This document shows, one piece after another, positions 19,201 through 32,035 of a stretch of DNA of 64,000 nucleotides. The notes beneath the pieces were generated by a model. It did not search any database and was not told the DNA's origin. It worked only from the letters and a program-made list of their open reading frames with translations. The DNA comes from Carettochelys insculpta (lineage: Eukaryota; Chordata; Testudines; Carettochelyidae): positions 44,138,001 through 44,202,000 of the forward strand of contig NC_134147.1 in the NCBI RefSeq assembly GCF_033958435.1. The letters run 5' to 3'. The position numbers and the translations under genes are program-made. Position 1 is the first letter of the stretch. Every line of letters starts with the position of its first letter.

Positions 19201-22200
19201 GCAAGTAAACAGATGTGTAGTTCTCACTAGATGTGTACAGTGAAACATTCTACGCTGGTCAAGATTTGCTTTAACTATTTCTCATGGTTCTCTATAGCAT
19301 TCTGTTTCGTTTATAATGTTTTTATTAACTCCCATGCAATGCTATAGATGCAAATAATAAATACTTCCTGACCCTTCATGGGAATCAGCTTACTCCCTGA
19401 AATATGGAGATTGATTATTTTCATTGTAACTTGACTATAATTTTTGTAGTAGCTTGTAAATGTTGAGTAGGGTTGTCCAGTGTTGCTGGTGTGATATTTC
19501 CACAAAGTTCAAAATGCCAAATCTACCCGAAGTCTTCAAGAGCTTATTAATTTATTATAATTCTGTGATAGCTAATAATAATATAGTCATCATACTGCAG
19601 AATTCTAGCTCAAGAACTGCTTCTTGTAAAATATGTTCAAACTGTGGATCAGGTACAAGAAAGAATTTATTTGCTGAGGCTCAGATGGAGAATAAAGCTC
19701 TTCAGAGATAAAAAGAAATGCTGTACTATTCAACTATTCTCGTTTCCAAAAGAAAATAAAAAATGCAATACTGTGCGTGGTGACAGTCAGCATAAATATT
19801 GAATAAGTAGTGCAATGGATTTATAAATGAACAGGAAGAAAATATATATTTGATTTAGTCATCTCTTCCTGGTACCAGCAGGTTACAAGAATTAGTCTGT
19901 CTAATACAGTTTAGCCTATCAAAATCATTGTGATTCAAATCTTCCTCTTATCTTCCTCTTCCTCTTATCCTCAAATCTTCCCAGGAAAACAAAGAAATAG
20001 TGATGAAAAACTGGGCTTAAACTGTTCTTCTCTGCTCTAGCTAGAGGGCCAAATCTGACGTGTGAGTAATTTTATACATATGAGTCTATTGATTCAGGTG
20101 CGATACAGTTACCCACATGCATAAATCTTCCCAGGGTCAGGATTATAACTGTTAACATTAAAAAATTAATAATTCTGATTAATAAAAATGATACAATTAA
20201 TCCCTGCTGTCACCCAAGTCACTTCAGCACAGACATGCCCAAGAATCAGTTTGGCCGAATGCTACATTAATTAAATTACGCATCTTCTTAGGAGGAGATT
20301 TCTAAAGGCACAAATGAGAATTAGGTGCCCAGTTCCCATTGCCTGTCAATAGGAGTTGGACAGTACCTCCCTAGGGCCCCTTGGAAAACCTTAACCTAAA
20401 TAACATCCCTCTAATGTTTTTATTATTTTTTGATGTGGGGGTGGGGGGGGGGTTAGCAGGAGAGCCTACTAAGGTGACATCTTGCCCAGTTACACTGAGA
20501 TAATTGAGCCTTTCCCCTGGGCCTGTGAGAAATATAATGCAGAGTTAATTTCCATAGCATCTCATGGAAAGACATCAGGGTCAGGACCTGCACTTAATGC
20601 AAGCACAGTCTGCTTCCTGATTTAGGGTCACTGCTCAGTGGGCATGAAAGGGGCACACAAACAAACCTGGACAGCATCCAAAATCCTTCCTTTTCTTCAA
20701 TTGCCATTAGTCATTTGCGGGGCTGTTTATTTTGCAGACTATTAATTTGTTGGCCCAAAGGTAGAAATAAGGGCCGTTCTAACACAGGCATTTTTTCATA
20801 TAGCAAAGGAGTGCGTGCAGTCTGAGCCTGAATAGATCTGAGTTGCCAAATGTTTGGGATTGTGAAAGGTGGTGAAAGACTCATGTCCCTGTCCCCACAA
20901 AATATCAAGGATTGTTTGATTCATTGAAAGATATTTCAGACTCTAGTTTACTGGGGGAACAGAGCACTAGCTGGAACAGAGTGCGAATATCCCACAAGAA
21001 CTGTAGTCTCTTGAGTCCTCCTCCTGGTAGCTACCCTGAGCAACCCATTCTAAGGGGTTCAGGATGGCTGCTTGGGGTGAGATGCCACAGAGAGCACTGA
21101 TCTCTCTGGCCCTTTCTCTTGCCAGCCCCATGGCTCCTCTCACCCTTCTTTTCCATGCACAAGGACCCACAAAAGGCTGTCGAAGGATTGAGGGAATGTA
21201 GGAATGATGTCTTAGAGAAATGTGGTTTCCTCCTTTCACATCTCTAGGGTAACGTGGGTCCTTTCCAATGATGGAAGCAGAAAGGATGATTCAGACCTCA
21301 GTACAGAGTAGGTTATAAGGCACATATCCTGTCTGAAGTTGTGTGCACTCAAAATCCACTGCCTTTCCATACAAGCGGTGGAAAAATACCTGAGAGTGAG
21401 CAGAAGAGGCTTCTGGTTGTATTTGACAGGAAATATATAATTCAGTTTATACTATCCTAATTCAGAAATACCTTTCCTGCCCTGCTTATGGAAAAAAAGA
21501 AATCCTCCACTTTAAATTCTAGCTAACTAATTACTTGGCAAGTCTGGGGCTTGTGCTCTGAATTAATTTGCTTGTCACACCATCAAGAGGCATTATCGTT
21601 GGGTAACTCACCAGAAAAGAGATGAGATAAAAAACATTGTATGAAAATTCTGAGAAAACAGCGTTTTTGTTTTTGATCAACTCCGCCCAGTTGTTGCTGA
21701 ATGAAGGAAAAAGCTCAGAACAGAACGAGGAGAAAGAGATGAGGTGATCCAGTGGGCCAGGAGATTTAATTTGTATTAAACAGTTTTTCTCAGCCAAGCA
21801 GAGGAGATATGGTGATGAGATATATGCAGGTGACGTGCCTGCCTTTACTTATGGAAACACCCATTATAGCTTGAGAACAAAGTGTTTCGAAAAAACTTCT
21901 GAACAATCCGTCACCCTCAACCCCTGTACCACCTTCATCCATGTGCACACGTACAAACTGCTGGTGCGGGAAACCCCAAATCCTTATTTTTTTCACATCA
22001 GGGCTTTAGGGGGCTACGGTTTCTTCATATCTCCAGGAGGGACGATCCATCACCTCATTACATTAATATGCAATGCTGTGCATTGTACTGAGGTGAAGGT
22101 TGTCTGGTCAGCATAGGAATCAGTCCAGGAACAAATATAGAAGTTAGGAATCTAATTATTGCTGGGCCAGTGGTGTATGTGCCAGAGCTTTTCCATTTCT

Positions 22201-22790
22201 CTGCTGTCAGCTAGTTTTCCGTCTCTTCACTCCTCCATCCTACACATGAGGTGCAGTATCCAGCTAGCTCAGGCATCTTGATTCGTTTCAGCACCTTGCT
22301 GATTTCTTAACAATGCAGTTGTCATGAGAGCTGAGCTGAATTTCAGATCAGGTTAGGATGAAATCTGACATTTGCAGTGCTAGCTAAGCATTGGGTGTTT
22401 TAATAAGGGCCCAGCTCCCTTTTGCTCCTGAGGTCCATTGCAGCAGCCAGAATCGCTGGAGTGCATTGAAACGCTGAGCAAACCTCCTTTTTCCTGGCCA
22501 TCCCCCCAGTATATTTAGGCTCAGAAGCCAGCAATGCTGGGGGTAATTTTTTCAGCTTTGCACCATAGAAGAAGTCTCTTTACTAGGAGGGAATCCTCAG
22601 TGGCCAGATACATTGGCTTTGGAGCCCCCTTTCATCTCTAGAGCCAGAATAAAGGGGGTCCCAGCAAGAGGATGATGTGAATACTATCTGGGATTCTGTG
22701 TCCTCTCAGTTCAATGAAGCAGGCAGAAGAAGTGAAATGAGTGGAGGACAGAACTGCCTTTTTAGCTTCATTTCTATTTTTAAGCCATTT
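19201..22790. other. No gene recognised
   Basis: Long AT-rich stretch. A CTTCCTCTTAT-type pyrimidine repeat is at about 19943-19983 and a G run at 20440-20451. At about 20290-20390 there is an old palindromic repeat ('aaaggcacaaatgagaatta' with 'gcccagttcccattg'). Small open frames only. Confidence 0.5.
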
Positions 22791-23367
22791 CAAAATAATA
22801 TCTGTAGAGTTTAAGGCCAGAAGGGACAATTACGTCATTGAATCTCCCCACCTGCACAGCACAGACCATTAATTTTCAGCTCGCTATCGAGGTGTTGAGA
22901 CACGAGTATCCCAGTTTGAGTAAATAAAGCAAAACTTGTGTTTGGCAAGCCCAAGAGAGGCGTCTAGTTTTGAAGACGGCAAGAGTTGGAGAAATCCACC
23001 GCTTGCTTTCATCATTTGTGCCAGCCCTTAATCCTTCTCACTGGATTTATAAGCATCCACGCCACATTCCTAAGATGAATTTGTCTGGCTTCCACTTCTG
23101 ACCGCCAGTTCTTAACGTGCCTTTCTTGTCTAGATGAAGGAGCTACTTTGGACCCTGCATTTTCTCCCACGAAGCTACGCATGCACTGAAGTCATGTCGC
23201 ATCTCAAGATAAACCGACTGAGCCCTGTAAGTCGCTCACCATAAGACGTTTTCCTCAGACCCCAAAGCATGTTGGTGGCTTGTTTCTGTGCTCTGTCCTG
23301 GTTTTTTTTTTCTTAACATCAGAGGGGAACACAGAACTGTGCACAGCATTCGAGCATCATCTCTCTT

Positions 23368-23618
23368 GGGGGGCTGACAGAATTGTGGGGCCCCTGGGCA
23401 AGAGGGGGAAGGAGGCAGCTCTGTGCTCCTGGAAGGAGTGGGGCCTCTGGTAGGAGGAGGGTGGTTGGGGCCAGGGTCCCCCACCAGCTCTTAGAGGCAC
23501 TTGAAGTACATGGCATGGCTTTTGAGAAGCAATTGGCTGCCACCTATGCTGCCCGAGGCTTCTTAATTGCTGGGCTGTGGGGCAATGCCTCCCTACTCGC
23601 CACCATCAGAGGGTGGGG
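23368..23618. repeat. GC-rich insertion inside CR1
   Basis: CR1 similarity stops after 'cagcattcgagcatcatc' and returns at 'caatgccataaacagaggta'. The 250 bp between begin 'gggggctgacagaattgtgg', with a 'gggcccctgggcaagagggg' motif common in reptile GC-rich repeats. No TSD is clear. The 123-codon plus-strand open frame through it is a composition artefact. Confidence 0.4.
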
Positions 23619-23828
23619 TCTTACCAATGCCATAAACAGAGGTAAAAATCATTTTGCTACTCCCGTGTTCTGCATTGCAGGAGCTCCTTTTACTGCAGCA
23701 TTCTGCCGGCAGCTCATGTGCAGTTCTGCAGAAAGGATTTCAGGCTCACAGTAGACTGTCACTGCTTTCCAAGCTACAGTCCCTCCTTCTGCAGGATTGC
23801 GCTGCATTTCTTATCTAGCATTGTTTGC

Positions 23829-23878
23829 ATTTGACTGCATTCAGTATTTGACTGCATTCAGTATTTGACTGCATTCAG
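23829..23878 (+). repeat. 17-bp tandem triplication
   Basis: ATTTGACTGCATTCAGT three times in a row (the third ends 'cagac'), inside the CR1 copy. Copies are identical apart from the last two bases, so it is a recent local expansion. Confidence 0.9.
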
Positions 23879-24740
23879 ACACATTTTGTTACCAGGTAAC
23901 CAGACCCAGCTTACCGTGAAAATTGGGTGGCTCTGTGTTCAGTATGACTTCCCATTCTGCCAATGGTTGTGTCACCTGCTAGAGCAGTTCACATCCCTGT
24001 GGACCCTCACCACAAATACTCCCATGGAATAACAGAGCCACAATGACAATTGCTGTTTGAAATCTGTGTGTTAGCCACATCCTCATCCATTTAACGTGTG
24101 TGTCCCATTGATACTGATTTTGGCTAATAAACGAATCAAAATTCAGTGGTATTCAGTGAAATGCCTTGCAAAAATCTTATATTACAGTTCTGCAGTTACC
24201 ATTAGCAACCCACACTGTTAGAGAGAACTCAGGTATGTTTGCTCCAGCCTATTTTCCATAAAACAAACTTGATTGGCATTCATTATATTTCTGTCTTTTA
24301 ACACGCTGTCAATTGAATTCCCTATCAACTTGTCTATTATTTTATCTGTGATCCATGTGGGCTTGCCTGGGTCATCCTGTGCGCCTCTTTTTGGATACTG
24401 GCACAGTGCTAGAACTTTTTTAGTCTATTGTCATTTCCCAAGTGCTGTAGGAATTTTTAAATACAATAACATCAGTGGGCCAGAGATTTTTGACAAGCAA
24501 CTCTTTTGGGATTCTTGGGGACAAGTTACCCAGTCCTGATCATTTTAAAATGTTTATTCCTAGCGGGTAACCCCTAACATCCTCCTCGGGTGCTAATGGA
24601 ATAGAAAGTACTTCTCCATTCATATTTGCAATGCTTTCCAAATGTCAAACATAAATACTTATGGAACACTTCTGCCTTTGGCGTATCACTATTAACAATT
24701 TTACCATCTCCATTTAGTAATGGACCTATACTGAATAGAG

Positions 24741-26430
24741 ACATTAAATGTAAAGGGTTAGGGAAAAAAGGAAGAGCTGAATAAATAAAAAGAGTTCATG
24801 GGGGTAGGCCATCAACTTCTGTTAAGTAGCATAGTCCCACTGAACTCCGTATATGTATATTGGTATAGGTCTGTTGACATATACTGATTCAAAGTTAGAG
24901 CTTACCAGGAAATGGGTTATTTTCCCTGGGCAAACTGTGGGTGTTGAGCAAAAATAAAATAAAATAAAATAAAATTCTTGATTCTTATCAATGTTGGTGT
25001 CCATTACAGTAATGGAGAATGAAAAGACAGCTACTCTTTATAGAGTAGAATATATCGAGAATGAGAACGCTCTCAAGGTCATATTAGTCTTAACTTTTGG
25101 CCAGAGTGACACTGGATACCCTTTGAGACTTAGTACAGCAAGGGAGGGGATGGAAATTTTATTTACCACAACAGCCAGGATCTGTGATATTTTTTAAAGC
25201 CAGAGAAGAATGGATTAACATTTATAAGTGGTAGGTTGATCAGTAACACAAATAAGTAAGGTGAATGAACCATTGTAGCACATCACCTGAAGGTAAACAG
25301 TCAGTGGAAGGCACTAAAAAACATTCCCATGTCTTTGAAGTAACTTGCAGCAAATCAATATATAATCCATTGTATTACATGGTACTGTGTCTGGAAGCCC
25401 GTAAAATATAAATTTCTGAGATAACGAAAGTAAGAGAAAAGTACAACATGGGCAGTTTGTGACTGGAAAGCCAATGTTCCTGCTATAATGGCTTTGTGTC
25501 CTTTCATGCAGTTTCATATACTTTGAAACTAGGATTATAATGTTTAGGTGAGGGCCTAATTTTCTTTATTAATTCTTCATATCATAGAGTAGCTCTGTTA
25601 ATTAAGGCCATACTTCTCTGTTTTCCAAAATTTCAGAAGTGATGTTTCTTTATTTTCATTTCTTCATTCCAAAAGCTATGGTTAAAAACACTATATTTGG
25701 AACATTTGTCCATATAACTTTTCAACAAAGTCCAACAATCCCTCATTATGGTTGGGCTCAGTTAGCAGAAGCAATTCACTGTTGAATCCAGTAGCTCGTC
25801 CTTGCTTTCCACAGGGGCCCGCCAACTGAAAAGGCCTTCAGATTTGATTGATGAAGAACACATACATGTATTCTAAATACATGACTAATGTGCTATTACA
25901 GAGCTACAACAATATGAGAAAAAAACTAAAAGCAATTTTATATCCAAATGTTTTCCATGTGGAGAAAAGGAATCTAACTTCACAGCCAAGGTGACACCAC
26001 CAGAAAGAACTACCTCAAAAACAAAGGTGAATTAGGACTGATAATATGCTTTCTTCAAGAAGAGACACTGTAGAGGAGAGGGACAAATGTCTCAGTCAGG
26101 AGTGAAAACATATGCAGCGATACCTTGTTGTAGAATGCTATGTGACAGCGAGTTCAGAAGAATATGAAGGTCCACCACAAAAGAAAGATGGAGAAAGAGC
26201 AGCTTCTTTCCTGGTAGAAACATTTGAGGATTTTTGAGCATTAACTTCCACCACTTAGAAAAGCCTTTGCAGATGAAGCCTGGGCAATCTGATGAGACCA
26301 AACCCAACTTACAGGCCTTTTAGAAGGTCAGAATAAAGGAGTAGGTAGCTGCCTCACATACTTCTTCAACAAATGTAAGTGTTGCTTGCATGTTGGAAGT
26401 CACTGTTGAGCTACTGGAATGGACCATGTT
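24741..26430. other. No gene recognised
   Basis: AT-rich. An (AAAAT)n run is at about 24948-24974. No coding signal. Confidence 0.55.
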
Positions 26431-26805
26431 TAAGGTGACCATCTGTCCCATTTTTGCTGGGACAGGCCTGTATCTACTTATTTTAGAAAAAGGACTAATT
26501 GTCCCATATTTCCCACCAGAGAATAGGGAGAGCAGGGAGCCCGCCAGTTAGCTTATGGGAAAGTGGGGGGAGCATGGATGGCTGCCCCATCCCTGCTGCT
26601 TTCTCAGGGCTCGGGGAAGGTGAGGCGGGGAGAAGTGCCACAGCTGCCCCATCCTTGCTGCTTACTTGGGGCTCCCAGGAGCGCTGGGGGCTGCCATGGC
26701 CCAGGGCTCAGGGAGGGTGAGCATCTGTCATCTCCTTCCCAGCTCCCTGGGGCTTGGAGGAGCAGAGAGAAGCCATATTTGGGACAGGGAGATACGGTGG
26801 CCCTA
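26431..26805. mobile_element. Non-autonomous hAT-like element, 'TAAGGTGACC' family, copy 1
   Basis: 375 bp starting TAAGGTGACCATCTGTCCCA and ending 'gatacggtggcccta', so the inverted ends are TAAGGTGACC and TAGGGCCACC. 'Ttgtcccatatttccca' lies inside. The related copy at 45269-45635 has the same ends. The flanking 8 bases (ACCATGTT left, GCCATAAT right) match at 5 of 8 positions, compatible with a decayed 8-bp TSD of hAT type. GC-rich interior, no transposase. Confidence 0.7.
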
Positions 26806-26824
26806 GCCATAATATTCTCTAGTG

Positions 26825-27261
26825 CAGTGGTGTCCAATAGAAATTCAAAGATCACCACACTTGTGGTTGTCTTTCCATATTCGCCACATTATACTATATA
26901 AAACTTTATGAAATAATGTAAGAATGTTGATTGATATTTCATACTAAATAGTACAAACAACAACATTTCAAATGATCCATCGATTAATATTATTAGAAAT
27001 CAGTGTGATGCTTTGCCATCTTTATTTTTAATAATTATTATTTCTTATGTTCCCGAGAGCCAGGCCCTCCCCCTCCACATTCTAATTCAATGCTGATGAC
27101 TCACCAGAGCTGCCAGAGCCGCTGCTAGGGCTGCTGCCAAGCGCTTCTCCCACCAAGCAGTGGGGCGGATGGCACTCATCATGCGTGGCTCTCCGGAGGA
27201 GCTGCATTTAAAGGCTTGAAAAGAGACACGTGGCTTGAGAGCCACAGGTTGGCTACCCCTG
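26825..27261. mobile_element. hAT-like non-autonomous element
   Basis: Starts 'cagtggtgtccaatag' and ends 'gagccacaggttggctaccc' plus 'ctg', giving imperfect inverted ends of the CAGGGGTNNCCAA type known for hAT elements. The interior is AT-rich on the left and has a 'gctgccagagccgctgc' block on the right. No exact TSD can be seen. Confidence 0.6.
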
Positions 27262-27816
27262 TGTTCGCCACAATGCAGTGTCCTCTTCACCGCATTGGGC
27301 GGGTGGAGAACATATTGGACTCTACAGCTTTGGGGGCTCCATGTTCTTCTATTTATAGAACTCTGCACTGCAACTGCTGTTCCCTTTGATTTTTTTTTAT
27401 CATTTGCATGAGCCTGTACAGTGATACCATTTGAATAGCTGCTGTGATTTGCTGAACAGCTGAATTATCTTTCATAGATTGAAATGTGGCATTGCATTCT
27501 GTCCGTCAAAGGCCACGTTTCTTTCCTTTGGGTGGAGTGCTGTGGAGCGGAGAGGTGGTATGGATTCAAGAGAACATGAAAAGGGAACAGCAATATTTAG
27601 AAGTGTCTGTTCATAGATAAATTCTTCATTTTTGTCCTGGCCAAGAGCTAGCAAGCTAAAATAAAAATACAACCATGGCAACTTCAGTGATCACCAAAAA
27701 AAATAAAATAAAATAAAGTGAATTGAGTTCCAGTTCCCTGCCTTGGAAACTCATGCATGTGTAGAAAATTCATACAATGGCACCATTTTCTGCGCTTGCT
27801 GTGTACATCATAGGGG
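27262..27816. other. No gene recognised
   Basis: No coding signal. An (AAAAT)n run is at 27698-27717. Confidence 0.5.
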
Positions 27817-28102
27817 CTCGTCTGCATACTTGGCTTAATCTAATTCTTGACCTTCCCCCCCACCCCTCCACTCTCTGATTTGCTCACCTTGATCATTTTT
27901 TTCTGATTTGTCCTCCTTGATTACTGTTTTTGGTTCTCTGTGCCTTAAATATTGAGTCTGTTCCGGTCTGGCTATGATCTGAAGAAGTGGGTCTGTCCCA
28001 CAAAAGATCACCTAATAAACTATTTTGCTAGTCTTTAAAGTGCTACTTGACTGCTTTTTGTTTTGACAGTGTATAGACTAGCACAGCTCCCTCTCTGTTA
28101 CT
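27817..28102 (+). mobile_element. Penelope-like element 3' end (PLE-E), second subfamily
   Basis: Plus-strand 3' region of a different PLE subfamily. The end of the coding tail is at 27820-27850, followed by a C-rich stretch, 'ttggttctctgtgccttaaa' and CTGAAGA at 27979-27985. GTGGG (27987-27991) with CCCAC (27997-28001) then 'aaaag', 'tagtctttaaagtgctac' and 'agactagcacagctccctct'. The same block order as PLE-C and -D. 5'-truncated, no TSD found and no inverted piece seen. Confidence 0.8.
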
Positions 28103-28605
28103 ATTCAAGTCTTTGTTGTGATGGAGAGTGAAAGAATGGAAAGGCTTGGGGCTGGTGCAAACAAGGAATGTGGAGGAGTCAGCCAACTACACTGAATATT
28201 TTCTGAAAGCTTGGGTAGACATTGCTTATTGAGATCCAGATGAAAGTAACACTTAACCACAGCTTGGGCAGCCAATCATTCCAGCGGGTAATGATGGCTT
28301 CATTAATAACAAATATTTTTACACAGATAAATGATTCCCTTAATGTGTCTTTGTTGCATGGTATGCAAAAGCTACACAATTCACATCAGCAATGAGTTCT
28401 GCAGGTTCCCTTTTCCCTACCTAACTTTTCTTTTTGAAGACAATTTCAGTCTGAGCAAGAAATGCTCCCTACTAGGGCTGTGCTTTTGCTGAGTATTTGA
28501 ATTTGCCTCTTAAATGAAATCGAGTAGTACACATGTCCAAAGTCAAATGCTTTTAATATCGTTTCCTCTTCTGGTCTATCATATTGCTGATATTTAAACA
28601 AATGG
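28103..28605. other. No gene recognised
   Basis: AT-rich flank without a recognisable feature. Confidence 0.45.
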
Positions 28606-29027
28606 GCTACGGTTTCACCAGCAAGTTTTGCTGACGAAACTGGTGGAATGTCCACACACAAAATGGGCTTTGTTGAGAGTTTGGAGACCAAACTCGGCGC
28701 TTTCACTGTCAGCATTGTTCCTCAAAGCCATGAAGCAGAACTCTGCTCTCGACAGATTCTGTCAACAAAAAAGCTGTGTGAATGCTCTGAGGGGGGCCTT
28801 GTCTCAAGAGACAGGGCATCCAGAACAGTGGGCAGCCCTGTCTGCTGTGCTTCCGGGTGCCTGTTTTTTTTGAGAGAGCAGCTGGGCAGTCCGACTGCTC
28901 TGTCGATAGAGTGGAGAGCTCTCCTGATTGGCTTTCGTGTGTGGCTGTGCTCTGTCAACGAAATTTTGTCAGGAAATCTCTTCCGACAGTGACTTCTGTT
29001 GATAGATCACTGTAGTGTGACCATAGC
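28606..29027. mobile_element. MITE of the 'TGTCGACA' type
   Basis: About 420 bp. It starts 'gggctacggtttcacc' and ends 'cactgtagtgtgaccatagc', imperfect inverted ends of the GTCTACACT group. Internal 'ttttgctgacgaaa', 'attctgtcaacaaaa', 'tctgtcgatagagtgg' and 'tctgtcaacgaaattttgtc' are decayed copies of a TTTGTCGACAAA motif repeated on both strands. No coding capacity. Confidence 0.6.
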
Positions 29028-30984
29028 CACAGACTGGAGGTAACAAATGGATTGGAATGAATCTGAGATTGCTTATGCTGTGGTTAGATGGCTATTTATT
29101 AGACAAGTGTCAGACTTAAGAGCTAGTTAAGGGTCATGAAGCTGAATTGTTGGAGCATCACCATGAAACAATTTATTGGAATGTTTCTGTGGGTCAACAG
29201 CTATAACGGATAATAAGAACTGTGAGATAAAAGTGAACCTCAGGACCAGGCTATTATAATGACAAAATTCAAACCAGACAAGAATTAGCCATTTAAATGT
29301 GGAAGTTAAAGAACGGACAGTGAGGGGAATGTGCTGCCCCCATAGGAAGTCCACGTGTGGGTTTATAGAGTTTAGAGAACGAGCATGGTCTATCTCAATT
29401 GCTGACTTTTCCTTTGTGAACTTGATTGTAATTGTTTCTAACTAAACACTTTTTGCAAGAAAAGTAAATGGGAATCAGGTTAATAAACAAAGCAGGTCGA
29501 ATATTTTTTTCCAAACGCAGTTTTGTTGAAATTGAAACATTTTGTAGAATATGTCCATTTCAACACAATTCATCACAGAAAAGTGTATAAACAAATCTTT
29601 TCGATGTGACATTCTTGTTACCTTTTGATAAAATGACAAATAAGTTCTGACATCATGTTATGTTTCAAGGTACGCAAAACAAAGCTATTAAATGTTTCCT
29701 AATCACCATATTTCAGAATTTCCATTCCATGAACATTTTTTAAAATTTTGCCTTTTTTTTTTTTTTGTTCCCATAGAGAAAACTGAATTTTGAAGCCTTA
29801 ACTTTCCTGCAGGATGAAAATTGCATTTCCTGACCAGCTATTTTGCTAGGGAAACAGAAAGTGATAAGGTATGAAGCACAAACACTTCCCACAGAAATGT
29901 AACTGTTTTCAAGAATGACCTTGATAAGTTTGTGGAGAGGTGATGTAATGAGGTTGTCTACAGTGACACAGGGCCCGTCTATGACTGGTATTAGTAAATG
30001 TTGCCAATGGCCATAGATGGGACACTAGATGGGAAAGGCTCTGGTGCCTGTCTGATGGACATGCTGAAGAGCTAACTGATTTTCATGTTTTGGGACAGGA
30101 AGGAATTTTCCTCCTAGGTCAGAGATTGGCAACCAAAATAGCAAGAGTCATTTTTTCCAATTCAGTAAAAAATCAAGAATTCAAGATCCAGAATGCATGT
30201 GAATAGGAGACATTCCTTAATAAATAACATCAAACCATAATTTTTCTAACTCCAGTTTTAAGAATGGTGCACACAATGATTTGTAATGTGATCCATGTTT
30301 ACTGGAGGACTTTCACAAATGTATTCTATGCATATTCTACTTCCTCACATGTTACATTTGTGTTTATGCCACAGTCTTCCTGACTTTCATTCCTGAACCT
30401 TCTCTCTCTCTGAAGAACGCTAGAGGGAGTTATCCCAAAGTTCCGAGATCACATATCGTCGGCATTTTAGATATGAGTTGTTCATTTTGGGGCTTTTAGA
30501 TGTTCACTGTTTTATAAAAATAATCAGGAGGACTTCTTTTTAGCTTTGCAATTATAGTGTTGGAAGCCACAAAGAAGTCCTTAAAGAGCTGCAGGTTGCA
30601 GACCCCTATCCTAGGTCAGCTTGGCAGAGGTCCTAGGGGCTTATTGCTTTCTTCTGCATTAGTGGGCACGGTTACTTGCTGGCTGGCTAAGACCAGAGTA
30701 ACTGGTGGACTCCCTGTAACTTTAAATCAAAAGTTGAGGACTTCAGTAACTTAGCCACAGCTATGAGTCTGCTACAGAAGTTAGGTGGGCGAGGTTCTGT
30801 GGCCTGTGAAGAGCAATAATTTAGACTAAATGATCGCAGTGATCCTTGAATTCTTATGGTCTGTGAGGATTAAACTACGAATTCACCCTCCTATCAGTAT
30901 ATTTTGTACTTTGAAAGATATAACTTCCTTAGAGAAAACAAATACAAGGAAGTCAAGAAAAAAAGTAATTTCACAATGTTAATA
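29028..30984. other. No gene recognised; AT-rich repeat-like part
   Basis: About 29480-29860 is an AT-rich degenerate repeat ('ttttgttgaaattgaaacat', 'tttcagaatttccattcc', 'tcctgaccagct') with a T16 run at 29751-29766. The remainder shows nothing recognisable. Confidence 0.45.
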
Positions 30985-31155
30985 CCAGTAGCTCTCGCAA
31001 GGTGCTTTACAAAGGAAGAATCATTAGCCTCCAATGGGGAAACTGAGGCAGCAGGAGGTGAAGTGACTTGACCATCCTAACACAGCTGGCCAGTAGCACT
31101 GCAAAGACTAGTACCCAGGATTCTAGAACCTCAAGCTAATGTGCTATCTACCAGA
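30985..31155 (-). mobile_element. MIR-like/tRNA-derived SINE
   Basis: In the plus direction it reads 'ggggaaactgaggcagcag', 'gaagtgacttgacca', 'acacagctggccagtagc', 'acccaggattctagaacc' and 'gtgctatctaccagacccca', the reverse complement of a MIR/reptile SINE from its CORE region to the tRNA-derived head. Substitutions throughout, but the order is intact. Confidence 0.72.
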
Positions 31156-31824
31156 CCCCACTGCTTCTCCTAGCATGTCCATTTCAATAATAATATATGG
31201 ATATTGGCTTAAAATTTACTCTACCACTTCTTTTATCCCTGTAGACCATACCAGATAGATTCATCTGCCGCTGCTATGCTTGCATTTGAAAATAACAGCA
31301 CAAAAGTGTGTGGAGGTAGAAGAGGGGGATCAGGCAGCCACAGTACTTTCTTTTGGAATTCCAACTTTTATAGACTTAGTCCTAGATCCTAAGTGCAGAC
31401 TAGGCAGCCACTTTTGAAAGGCTGCAAGAAGGAAGATCTTGTCTCCTCCTCCGTGTCAACAGGGTTGGAAGAGCAGTTCTGCAGACTGTGCTGCAGCCCT
31501 GGAGAAGCTTTTGCAGTGTGTGACATCCTCAACCCTATCAGCCAGAAATGGATACTGTCTGGATCCTGGGGTGGAAGGATGGCACATGATGAATAGCTTC
31601 ATGTATGCAGATTACAGGACAGTGCACCAAACAGACTTCCCCTTCTTTCTCATGTGCAGGGGATCCTCACCAGTGCCGCTGCATTAGCTCATCTTTCCAT
31701 GGCAGGGTGGAGCCAGAAGCAGGCAGGCTTTGGCCAAAGAGAATATGCTTCTAGGTCAGACCAACCCCTGCATGCTTGCATAGCTTTATGTGATTCTGAG
31801 GCAGCATAGTCTGAGGAGCTAGAG
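31156..31824. other. No gene recognised
   Basis: No coding signal. The open frames at 31393-31687 are short and have no recognisable domain. Confidence 0.5.
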
Positions 31825-32035
31825 GGTCCCGCAGCAGTCAGGCGAGCTGTGATCTGAACCTGCCACATGACTTTGAGCAAGTCACATGACTTCTCTGTGC
31901 CTTGGTTTCTCCTCACGTGTTGTCTCTCTTGTCTGTTTAGATTTGAAGGGGCTTGCGGCGGGACTCTGTCATTATGTGTGTGTCACCGCTGAACGTAACT
32001 GGTTCTTTAGGTGCTACCAAACTATAAACTTTGAT
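31825..32035 (+). mobile_element. MIR-like/tRNA-derived SINE
   Basis: Plus-strand SINE: 'tgtgatctgaacctgccaca', 'tgactttgagcaagtcacat', 'ttctctgtgccttggtttct', then the tail 'ctgtttagatttgaagggg' and 'gaacgtaactggttctttag', with 'aggtgctaccaaac' near the end. The tail matches that of related reptile SINEs. Minor decay. Confidence 0.7.

Larger units (their letters stand above)
22795..24740 (-). mobile_element. Long CR1 LINE copy
   Basis: Almost 2 kb of minus-strand CR1, the longest copy in the window. In the plus direction it starts at the 3' non-coding side ('taaggccagaagggacaatt', 'gtgtttggc', 'gaaatccaccgct') and passes into the coding region read in reverse: 'ccataaacagaggtaaaaat', 'tttccataaaacaaacttga', 'ttggcattcattatattt', 'gcctgggtcatcctgtg', 'ttggatactggcacagtg' and 'tgggccagagatttttgaca'. 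These are the reverse-transcriptase and upstream segments. Stops and indels throughout. An unrelated segment interrupts it at about 23368-23618. Confidence 0.82.

Noticed and set aside
30985..31155. Functional tRNA gene
   Set aside because: The tRNA-like head is too diverged and attached to a SINE tail; there is no cloverleaf.
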